From NCBI GenBank assembly GCA_946408995.1, contig CAMJUL010000014.1, forward strand, positions 1 to 59,509: DNA of 59,509 nt. The letters are read 5' to 3'. The position numbers and the translations under genes are program-made. The DNA comes from an uncultured Clostridia bacterium. Its GTDB lineage: Bacteria; Bacillota; Clostridia; Christensenellales; Aristaeellaceae. Under the pieces are notes generated by a model, which searched no databases, had not been told where the DNA came from, and worked only from the letters and a program-made list of their open reading frames with translations. Within the stretch, counting starts at the first letter, position 1; each line of letters starts with the position of its first letter. This document shows positions 53,616 through 59,509 of the stretch, piece after piece.

Positions 53616-54437
53616 TCATGGAACATCGCTTTTTTGCATCCGCAGAGCCTGTTCAAAATGTTGTTCATAATTCTGGATCGCTTCCCGGCTCACAGCATCC
53701 TGGGGATGGAGCATATCAAAAGCATGCATGTCGGTGGGGTACACGTCCACCTCCGCGGGAACACCGGCGGCCCGGAGGTTTTCCACGTATTGCAGCGTTT
53801 CAGCATAGAAGGGTTCGCCTTCGCCCACGAAGGTATAGCAGGGCGGCAGATCGTGATAATCGGTCTGGTGGATGGGCGCGGCATAGGGCGACACCTTCTC
53901 CTTGGCCTGCCTTCGCAGGTAGAGCCGCCAGCCGAAGTGGTTGCGCCGGGTGTTCCATACTTTGCCGTGGTTGTCCCGGGAGCTTTCGGTGTCGATGTTG
54001 CTGAGCATCGGGTACAGCGGCATTTGGAAATCTACCTGAATTCCGCGGTCCCTGGCCATCATGCATACCGCCGCAGCCAGGCCGCCACCCGCGCTTTCGC
54101 CGCCCACCATGAGGGAGCCGATGCCCAGCCGTTCCCGGTTTTCGTCCATAAATCGCAGCACGGCGAAGCAATCCTCCGCCGCTGCGGGCCAGGGATGCAG
54201 CCAGGCCAGCCGATACCCCGGGGAAATCACGGTGACGCCGTACTTCTTCACCAGATCCACAGCCCGGCTCATGTACACCATTTCCTTCATGCCGGTGATG
54301 TACCCGCCGCCGTGAATCCAGAGCACGCCGGGCTTGCCCGCCACCGCATCTTTCGGCCGGAGGATCAGCACGGTCACGCGGCCGACGCGCTTCTTTTCCA
54401 CCCGGATCTCCCGATCCGGCCATAGCTTGATATACAT
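53616..54437 (-). CDS. HSL-family alpha/beta hydrolase (esterase)
   Basis: 273 residues, no signal peptide. The hormone-sensitive-lipase motif HGGG is at residues 42-45, nucleophile Ser115 in GGESAGGG, probable acid Glu208 in GEGEPF and His238 in TDMHAFD. It should hydrolyse short acyl esters, perhaps acetyl groups on plant sugars; this is inferred from the family and the nearby glycosidases. The ATG follows AGGAGGAG. It lies 28 bases after the Bcp gene and just before the P-loop gene. Confidence 0.87.
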   Translation of the reverse strand: MYIKLWPDREIRVEKKRVGRVTVLILRPKDAVAGKPGVLWIHGGGYITGMKEMVYMSRAVDLVKKYGVTVISPGYRLAWLHPWPAAAEDCFAVLRFMDENRERLGIGSLMVGGESAGGGLAAAVCMMARDRGIQVDFQMPLYPMLSNIDTESSRDNHGKVWNTRRNHFGWRLYLRRQAKEKVSPYAAPIHQTDYHDLPPCYTFVGEGEPFYAETLQYVENLRAAGVPAEVDVYPTDMHAFDMLHPQDAVSREAIQNYEQHFEQALRMQKSDVP

Positions 54438-54465
54438 GCCGCTCCTCCTGGTGTCGCCGTGAAGT

Positions 54466-54915
54466 TTATAAGGCTTCCAGCATCTGCGAGGGATTTTCCT
54501 TTGCTTTCACCGCGCCGAAGGCCTTTTCGATCACGCCGTTCTCGTCGATCAGGTAGGTGGAGCGGACCAGGCCCTTTGTGGGCTGACCGTCCTTGTCCCG
54601 CTTTTGCACGTCATAGGCGGCGATCACCTGCAAGTCCGGGTCAGACAGCAGCGTGAAGGGCAAGCCGTGGGTTTCCTCAAAACGCTTATGCGACGCCACG
54701 CTGTCCTTGCTCACGCCCAGTACCACCGCGCCTTTTTCCCGGAACTGCGGGTAAAGGTCGCGGAAAGAACAGGCCTGGCTGGTGCAGCCGCTGGTCATGT
54801 CCTTGGGATAAAAATAGAGGATGACCTTCTGCCCCCGATAGTCGGAAAGGGAGCGCGGCGTTCCGTTCTGGTCTGCCAGGGTAAAATCCGGGGCTTTTGT
54901 TCCGATCGCCAGCAT
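54466..54915 (-). CDS. bcp: Thioredoxin-dependent thiol peroxidase (Bcp)
   Basis: 149 residues, typical of the BCP/PrxQ peroxiredoxins. The peroxidatic Cys44 lies in DMTSGCTSQAC, with the resolving Cys49 five residues on, the atypical 2-Cys arrangement of this subfamily. It reduces H2O2 and alkyl hydroperoxides with electrons from thioredoxin. The ATG follows AAGGAGG. It is 18 bases downstream of yaaA, so the two peroxide-defence genes are probably co-transcribed. Confidence 0.95.
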   Translation of the reverse strand: MLAIGTKAPDFTLADQNGTPRSLSDYRGQKVILYFYPKDMTSGCTSQACSFRDLYPQFREKGAVVLGVSKDSVASHKRFEETHGLPFTLLSDPDLQVIAAYDVQKRDKDGQPTKGLVRSTYLIDENGVIEKAFGAVKAKENPSQMLEAL

Positions 54916-54933
54916 GTTGTTTCCTCCTTGCAG

Positions 54934-55710
54934 TTATGCGTCCGATTGTCTTTGCTTATCGGGAATTTTCGTGCGGATAAATACATATTCCGTATCAGTG
55001 GATCGTCCCGCATCAAAATGATAACCGCTGATATTGAATCCTTTGATCTGTTCTGGTTCGTCCGCCTGGATCTCCGCCAGGTAGCGCACCATATCGCCCC
55101 GGGCCATTTTTGCATAAACGCCCTTTTGCACCACCTTTCCTTGTTCAATTTCCCCGAACACGCAGGTGATAAACCGATCTTCCGGCGCGAGATACTTCTC
55201 CATGCACTTGGAATACTCCTGGGACGCCAGATTCACGACGATCCGGCTGTCATCCAAGACTTCCCGGTAAAGCATATCGCCCCAGAAATCGTAAAGATTG
55301 GCATGTCCGTTCACAGCAGCCTTCGCCTGCATTTCCAGCCGATAAGGCGTCACGCCGTCCAAGGGTTTGAGCACACCATAGAACCCGGAGAGAATGCGCA
55401 GATGCCGCTGCACATAATCCATCTGGCTGCTTTCAAACACCGACGGCCCCATGGAGGTGTATTGAATGCCGTCATAGGCCAGGATTGCCGGGGTCAGATT
55501 GGACCGCAAATCCATCTCCGCAAACCGACAGACATTTTCCTGGGCAATCTTGTCATTGCATGCCCACAGCTTTTTCTGCTCTGCATAGGAAAGGCTTCTG
55601 ATCCAGTCCATCAGGATTTCGGTTTTCTCCAGAAACACCGGCAGCCCGTTCCATGCAAAGGTGTCCGTATCAACCCGCATCTTTTGGGCGGGGGAAATGA
55701 TGATTCTCAT
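54934..55710 (-). CDS. yaaA: Peroxide stress protein YaaA (UPF0246)
   Basis: 258 residues. The family start MRIIISPAQKM is clear, so I use the ATG at 55710 rather than the TTG-type start 57 bases upstream. Further motifs are LAYDGIQYTSM, RILSGFYGVLKPLDGV and YRLEMQAKA, NLASQEYSK, and FNISGYHFD. YaaA lowers free iron and limits oxidative DNA damage during peroxide stress. The ribosome-binding site is weak. It forms a pair with bcp. Confidence 0.93.
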   Translation of the reverse strand: MRIIISPAQKMRVDTDTFAWNGLPVFLEKTEILMDWIRSLSYAEQKKLWACNDKIAQENVCRFAEMDLRSNLTPAILAYDGIQYTSMGPSVFESSQMDYVQRHLRILSGFYGVLKPLDGVTPYRLEMQAKAAVNGHANLYDFWGDMLYREVLDDSRIVVNLASQEYSKCMEKYLAPEDRFITCVFGEIEQGKVVQKGVYAKMARGDMVRYLAEIQADEPEQIKGFNISGYHFDAGRSTDTEYVFIRTKIPDKQRQSDA

Positions 55711-55773
55711 ACTGTACCAACATCGGATATGCCTTTCAGACCAATGAAAATTGGGCTTGACAGACAATCCTCT

Positions 55774-56784
55774 TTATTGTTTTGCTTCCCGATTTTTCTT
55801 CTTGGCAGTCTTTTCGAGACCTTTCACCGTTTCCAGGTATGCTTCTTCCACCGGCGAAAGCGTCTGTGCCTGGAATTTCCGATATTCCGCCTGTGCCTTT
55901 TCCAGTGCCTGCTGATGGCTCACAGTTCCGGCATCCTGCAAAAGCTGGCGTCCGCCGGAGGTCAGTACCGCGTCCAACTGCGCAATATAATCCCGCATAT
56001 ACATGGGCCGATGCTCAATCGCCGCGATTTCTGCCAAATCAAAGTAACCGGAGACCAAGTTGTTCAGAACCCGCAATTCCTGCTCATCCAAATAGTTCTT
56101 GGCAACGCCTACGTCACGCAGCACAGGCAGATCACCGGAGAAGGTGCGCAGCCCCATGAAGGGCTGCTCGGCATCAGCCCGTTGATAAATCACTTCGGCA
56201 GCCGTGTGACCGTGGGCGGCAAAATGCAGTTTGTTCTGCACGATCTGGAAGAAGCGGATGGAATCCTCGCTGTGCGGATCGTAGTCCACACTGGTGGCAT
56301 ACAAATCCAATACCTGGCGGTACAGCATTTTTTCGGAGGAGCGTATATCCCGGATGCGATCCAACAGCTCTTTCCAGTAGTTGCCGCCGCCATTGCCCTT
56401 CAGCCGTTCATCATCCAGCGTGAAGCCTTTTTGCATGTACTCCTTCAGGCGGGCCGTTGCCCATTGGCGGAACTGCACGCCAACTTGAGACCTGACACGG
56501 TATCCGATGGCAATGATCATGTCCAGGTTATAGTACATAACATGATAGTTTTTTCCGTCTGCGGCAGTTGTTCGGAATTTCCGAACAACTGCTTCTTGAT
56601 TCAGTTCGCCATCCTCAAAAATATGCCTGATGTGCTCGCTGATATTGGATTTGCTGCTGTGATACAAATCAATCAGCTGGGCTTGTGTCAGCCAGACAGT
56701 ATCACCCTCGAATCGTACATCAACACGAGTCAAGCCATCGTTTGACTGATAAACAATAATCTCACCTAATGATTCTGCACTCAT
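55774..56784 (-). CDS. RhuM-family protein
   Basis: 336 residues. The N-terminal half is the RhuM/Fic-like HTH-ORF family: GEIIVYQSNDGLTRVDVRFE, TVWLTQAQLIDLYHSSKS, YNLDMIIAIGYRVRS and QFRQWATARLKEYMQKGF, which is the family hallmark. RhuM genes are common in pathogenicity and defence islands; the biochemical role is unknown. The C-terminal region (from about 260) is charged and coiled-coil-like. The ATG at 56784 has a poor Shine-Dalgarno sequence. It is in the mobile remnant between yaaA and the Shedu stump. Confidence 0.9.
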   Translation of the reverse strand: MSAESLGEIIVYQSNDGLTRVDVRFEGDTVWLTQAQLIDLYHSSKSNISEHIRHIFEDGELNQEAVVRKFRTTAADGKNYHVMYYNLDMIIAIGYRVRSQVGVQFRQWATARLKEYMQKGFTLDDERLKGNGGGNYWKELLDRIRDIRSSEKMLYRQVLDLYATSVDYDPHSEDSIRFFQIVQNKLHFAAHGHTAAEVIYQRADAEQPFMGLRTFSGDLPVLRDVGVAKNYLDEQELRVLNNLVSGYFDLAEIAAIEHRPMYMRDYIAQLDAVLTSGGRQLLQDAGTVSHQQALEKAQAEYRKFQAQTLSPVEEAYLETVKGLEKTAKKKNREAKQ

Positions 56785-56919
56785 TGTTCGTCACCACTTT
56801 TTCACGGAGACTAATCGTCATGTTGCTTTTACCTTTACTTATCACTGTGAATAGCCGCAACAAAAGGAGAATTCTCACTGTCATTTCAATCGATAGTACC
56901 CTAAGATTGAACACTGGCA

Positions 56920-57186
56920 TTAAAAAGGCAGTTCCTCTTCGTCTTCTTTTTTGTAAAGATCTGGCTTTCCTTCAAATAGCTTTAATAGATTGTCAATTTT
57001 GTATTGTAACTCGTCAAAACCGATAATCCTTATAGAGCGCAATTCATTTCTATAGTTATCAAAAGCTTCTTTTTCTTTTTTATTGAGCGTCTGAATTGTT
57101 CCATACACTAGTACGCAATCAATATTGTTTGCCCGAAAAGATTCATCAGAATTCGCAAGAAGAGTACCTTTGTAATGCACAAGCAT
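56920..57186 (-). pseudogene. C-terminal stump of a Shedu-like (DUF4263) defence protein
   Basis: About 88 residues, AT-rich. The segment NNIDCVLVYGTIQTLNKKEK, then RSIRIIGFDELQYKIDNLLK, matches the end of Shedu/DUF4263 nuclease domains (a typical IIxIGN...N strand followed by an IEIITYDELL-type helix). The upstream nuclease core is absent. The frame starts inside the 3' end of the fic gene (an in-frame TTG at 57192 overlaps the fic stop). It is therefore a remnant or a very short non-enzymatic protein. Alignment to SduA would settle this. Confidence 0.55.
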
Positions 57187-57188
57187 GC

Positions 57189-58085
57189 TCAATGATCATA
57201 CGGAATCCTAAAATAGTCCAGGTACTTCTTAAACTTATCCTGCGCCGCCAGGCATGTGTCTCGCAGATAACCTCGCTCCCGTTCCCATTCCTTCAGGCCG
57301 CGATAGTAAAACAGCTTCGTGTCCTCGTCGATGATAAACGGAACGATGTTGTTTCGCAGACATTCCTTGAACAGAATCAGCCGACCAACTCTGCCGTTGC
57401 CGTCTTGAAATGGGTGAATCCGCTCAAAACGGTAGTGAAAATCAAGCAGATCATCGAAGGTCTTTTCCTTATTGGCGTTGTATTCTGACAGCAGCTTTTT
57501 CATCTGTGAAGCAACCTCTTCCGGCTGGGCGGTATCCATTCCGCCGACCTCATTCGGAAGCTTTTTATAATCGCCTACGGCAAACCAGTCCTGCCGGGAG
57601 TCAGACGTTCCGCTTTTAAGCGTCGCATGCAGCCGCTTGATGAAGGCTTCGCCGAGTACGTGGGCGGCGCTGTCTATGACCATATCAATACACTTAAAAT
57701 GATTGGCGGTTTCCACAATGTCATCGACCTTTACCGCACCGTCAGACATGCCGATCGTGTTCGTTTCAAAGATAAAGCGCGTCTGGTCGTGGGTCAGTCG
57801 GCTGCCCTCGATGTGATTGGAGTTATAGGTCAGATCGAGCTGAATTCTATGATAAATTCCTCCATGAAGCTTTGCCGCTTTTTCTGCCCGCAGTACGTCC
57901 AGCAGCGTTTTCGGCATGTCTACATGCTTATTGAGACGATCGGGCTTTTCGGCGATTGTGGGAATGTTCCAGGTCTTTCCCGTCAAAAAAGCTCCGGCGA
58001 TTCTTCCTTGGGCACAGTAATTCCGCACGCTGCGTTCAGAAATGCCCCACCTTTTTGCGGCCTCCGAAACAGAGATAAATTCCAT
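57189..58085 (-). CDS. Fic-family protein with N-terminal helix-turn-helix
   Basis: 298 residues. Residues 1-45 form a MerR/excisionase-like helix-turn-helix (VSEAAKRWGISERSVRNYC). The Fic core has HPFQDGNGR at residues 224-232 with catalytic His224. A class-II-type inhibitory motif, Ser89-x-x-x-Glu93-Gly94 (SNHIEG), precedes it. Fic enzymes transfer AMP or similar groups to proteins, and this motif keeps them self-inhibited. The ATG follows GGAGGTG. The intact gene has its own promoter. The target is unknown; a regulatory or toxin-like role is inferred. Confidence 0.92.
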   Translation of the reverse strand: MEFISVSEAAKRWGISERSVRNYCAQGRIAGAFLTGKTWNIPTIAEKPDRLNKHVDMPKTLLDVLRAEKAAKLHGGIYHRIQLDLTYNSNHIEGSRLTHDQTRFIFETNTIGMSDGAVKVDDIVETANHFKCIDMVIDSAAHVLGEAFIKRLHATLKSGTSDSRQDWFAVGDYKKLPNEVGGMDTAQPEEVASQMKKLLSEYNANKEKTFDDLLDFHYRFERIHPFQDGNGRVGRLILFKECLRNNIVPFIIDEDTKLFYYRGLKEWERERGYLRDTCLAAQDKFKKYLDYFRIPYDH

Positions 58086-58113
58086 TTTCTACTGCACCTC
58101 CGATCCAGAATAT

Positions 58114-58142
58114 AGTATAGCACATTATCGGCAAAAAATCAA
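58114..58142 (-). promoter_or_regulatory. Candidate promoter of the fic gene
   Basis: On the minus strand, TTGATT (58142-58137) and TATACT (58119-58114) with a 17-base spacer, about 30 bases upstream of the fic start. Confidence 0.65.
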
Positions 58143-58291
58143 CCAGTTAGGCACTTTGATTTGACTGGATATTGCCGTTACCGGAAATGTTTATATGTAA
58201 TAACAGGCAGCGTGCCGCTGATGAATTCAGTGGCCCGATGCCTGTTTTTTCGAGTATTGCTACGCAATTCCTGAAAGGATTAGCGGCTGAA

Positions 58292-58370
58292 TTTGAAAAG
58301 TGTGTTTTTTCATCATGTTTTTCGATTGAAAAGTGTGAATTTTAGGCGTCAAAACCTTTTGAAAAGTGGA
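58292..58370. repeat. Three direct TTGAAAAGTG repeats, possible IS21-like end
   Basis: Copies at 58293-58304, 58326-58337 and 58358-58369 share TTGAAAAGTG(T/G)G or TTGAAAAGTGGA. Repeated short motifs at the ends are typical of IS21-family elements, whose transposase binds several such sites. No transposase gene is in the window, so this is a candidate solo end. The 58086-58292 spacer otherwise shows only the fic promoter. Confidence 0.4.
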
Positions 58371-58412
58371 TACTCAATCCATCATGGCCTCCATGGCGGT
58401 CATGTATGCGCT

Positions 58413-58661
58413 ATGACTATGAGGGAACATCATTTTAAAAAACTGGCTGCGTCCATTGGGCGGCCTGATCTGCGGGTGCACGATCTTCGGCACAGTTTCG
58501 CCACTCTCGGCCTTGAACAGGGCATTGACGTAAAGACCATTTCGGAAACCTTGGGCCATGCGTCCGTTAGTTTCACGCTGTCAATTTATGTACATGTTAG
58601 CGAAAACATGCATCAAAGTGCTGCTGAAAAAATGGAGAGCCTTTGGAAACAATGGGCATGA
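58413..58661 (+). pseudogene. C-terminal stump of a tyrosine recombinase (integrase)
   Basis: About 82 residues carrying the C-terminal catalytic end of a phage/ICE integrase: [12 protein letters not shown] (His-x-x-Arg), [15 protein letters not shown] with the conserved His and the nucleophile Tyr, then a C-terminal helix. The N-terminal and core-binding domains and the first catalytic Arg are missing. Upstream in-frame codons come from the repeat cluster and are not integrase-like. It marks the edge of an old mobile element. Confidence 0.75.
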
Positions 58662-58699
58662 CCCCGGATTTTAGGGCCAAATTTAGGGTCAAGCAAAAG

Positions 58700-58736
58700 A
58701 AAAAAGCCCCGAAACCATTATGTTTCAAGGCTCTTT
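58700..58736 (+). terminator. Hairpin after the integrase stump
   Basis: AAAAAAGCC(CC)GAAAC pairs with GTTTC(AA)GGCTCTTT around a CATTAT loop; there is an internal mismatch. A terminator-like structure follows the integrase remnant by about 40 bases. Confidence 0.5.
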
Positions 58737-58766
58737 ACTGGCTAATAACTCTTATTGTGATACAAA

Positions 58767-58851
58767 TGCAACCCCGGTTCCAGTCCTGTATCCTGCAACC
58801 GGTTGCATCACCCGGAGGGGGGTGCAGGGGGTTGCATCATCCGGGAAGGGG
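58767..58851. repeat. GGTTGCA motif cluster with a perfect palindrome
   Basis: A perfect 14-base palindrome, TGCAACCGGTTGCA, lies at 58794-58807. ATGCAACC lies at 58767-58774 in the opposite sense, and a direct near-copy of GGTTGCATCACCCGG appears at 58830-58844 (GGTTGCATCATCCGG). The sequence between is G-rich. It may be an attachment site, an operator or a mobile-element end. Confidence 0.45.
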
Positions 58852-58870
58852 GCATTGACCTTTCAGTAAG

Positions 58871-58904
58871 AAAAAGGGACTCACCACGGTTGGTGATGAG
58901 TCCC
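58871..58904 (-). terminator. Terminator of the hsp20 gene
   Basis: On the minus strand GGGACT and CACCA-type arms pair with AGTCCC and TGGTG, followed by five T residues (58875-58871). It lies about 35 bases after the stop. Confidence 0.75.
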
Positions 58905-58937
58905 TCGATTGGTTCAGTTTGCTTGGGATGCGCGTCT

Positions 58938-59375
58938 TTATCCTTCGATGGCGATCAGCTTCTTTTCAGGAAGCTTCTTCTCAGTCTTCTTCGGGATGTT
59001 CAGGCTTAGCACACCATGCTCCAGCTTTGCGGTAATGTCTTCTTCCGTGAGCGCCTCGCCCACATAGAAGCTCCGCTGCAGCGTTCCGTCGTAACGCTCC
59101 TGACGTATGGTCTTGCCCTTCTTCGTCTTATCCTTCTCGACCTCTTTCGTGGCCGTGACGGTCAGATAACCATTCTCAAGGCTCAGCTGAATCTGATCCT
59201 TCTGGAAGCCAGGCAGGTCAATGTCCACTTCGTAATGGTCATCATGCTCATGCACATCGGTCTTCATCTCACGGGCAAAGTGCCTGCCGTAGAGCTGACG
59301 ATCCATGTTCCGGAAAGACGGGAAATCAAACCAATCATCGAACAAATTCTCAGCAATAATACTCGGCATCAACAT
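58938..59375 (-). CDS. Hsp20/alpha-crystallin small heat-shock protein
   Basis: 145 residues, the usual bacterial length. The alpha-crystallin domain (about 38-135) has VDIDLPGFQKDQIQLSLENG, YLTVTA, RSFYVGEALTEEDITAKLEHG and VLSLNIPK. It ends in a charged tail containing the short I-x-I-like IAI motif. It prevents aggregation of unfolded proteins as an oligomeric holdase. The ATG at 59375 follows GAGGAGGTAAG. A strong promoter with HrcA-like half-sites lies upstream. Confidence 0.95.
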   Translation of the reverse strand: MLMPSIIAENLFDDWFDFPSFRNMDRQLYGRHFAREMKTDVHEHDDHYEVDIDLPGFQKDQIQLSLENGYLTVTATKEVEKDKTKKGKTIRQERYDGTLQRSFYVGEALTEEDITAKLEHGVLSLNIPKKTEKKLPEKKLIAIEG

Positions 59376-59480
59376 AACTCTTACCTCCTCGGGTGTTGGG
59401 CCGCTGTGGCAGCCACGCCATGTTGATTTTGAGCATTGGGACGGTGGTTTATTGGATCGCTGTTCCTTTGTTCGCTACAT

Positions 59481-59508
59481 ATTATAGCACTTTTGTTAGC
59501 ACTGTCAA
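59481..59508 (-). promoter_or_regulatory. Strong hsp20 promoter with CIRCE-like half-sites
   Basis: On the minus strand a perfect TTGACA (59508-59503) and perfect TATAAT (59486-59481) are spaced by 16 bases. The spacer holds two direct copies of a CIRCE half-site-like sequence, AGTGCTAA and AGTGCTAT. The inverted partner of a full CIRCE (TTAGCACTC-N9-GAGTGCTAA) is not in the window, which ends here. Confidence 0.7.
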
Positions 59509-59509
59509 G

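Noticed and set aside
49829-56745. Long plus-strand frames at 49829-51898 and 54604-56745
   Set aside because: They lie opposite well-supported minus-strand genes (GH36, bcp, yaaA, rhuM) and carry no domain pattern.
58293-58412. The upstream 40 codons of the integrase frame
   Set aside because: They begin at a TTG within the TTGAAAAGTG repeats, and the encoded residues are repeat-derived rather than integrase-like.

Overview
The window reads as a chromosomal segment of a GC-rich, gut- or rumen-type Firmicute of class Clostridia. This is inferred from the gene families present: a clostripain protease, circularly permuted GH3 glucosidases, a PucR regulator, a clostridial-type S41 peptidase, and an hsp20 promoter with HrcA-like half-sites. 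Most intergenic spaces are short. Start sites follow Shine-Dalgarno sequences of the AGGAGG/AAAGGA type, and TTG starts occur. I saw no rRNA, tRNA or CRISPR array.

Layout. (1) 1-20940 (+) is the 3' part of one giant gene, open at the window edge. It encodes a repetitive filamentous-adhesin-like surface protein of at least 6979 residues. (2) 21053-28702 (+) is a tight five-gene operon: a secreted clostripain-family protease, an adenylation/carrier/condensation NRPS module, and an ABC-2 exporter made of one ATPase and two permeases. A shared terminator separates it from (3) 28945-33497 (-), which holds a feruloyl-esterase-like hydrolase, a DUF1294 protein, a GH2 beta-galactosidase and a small membrane protein. 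(4) 33494-44506 is a GH3 locus. A decayed membrane-anchored GH3 gene abuts a histidine-kinase stump, followed by a divergent PucR regulator, a secreted GH3, a small secreted carbohydrate-binding-like protein and a membrane-anchored GH3. (5) 44634-55710 (mostly -) carries fumarase, a decayed S41 peptidase (+), AlkD-like repair protein, a secreted rhodanese fusion, a YdcF-like protein, GH36 alpha-galactosidase, a YunG-GNAT fusion, a P-loop protein, an HSL-type esterase, Bcp and YaaA. (6) 55774-58661 is a mobile/defence remnant with RhuM, Fic, the tail of a Shedu-like protein, an IS-end-like repeat cluster and an integrase stump. (7) 58938-59375 (-) is Hsp20 under a strong promoter at the window end.

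How the parts work together. The GH2, GH3, GH36, esterase and carbohydrate-binding-like genes fit plant oligosaccharide breakdown at the cell surface. PucR probably controls the secreted GH3 through overlapping divergent promoters. Bcp and YaaA form a peroxide-defence pair. The most novel candidate system is the protease, NRPS module and exporter operon downstream of the giant adhesin. The product of that operon cannot be read from the sequence. Several genes are visibly broken (GH3, GHKL kinase, S41 peptidase, Shedu, integrase), so this region has been rearranged and is losing genes.
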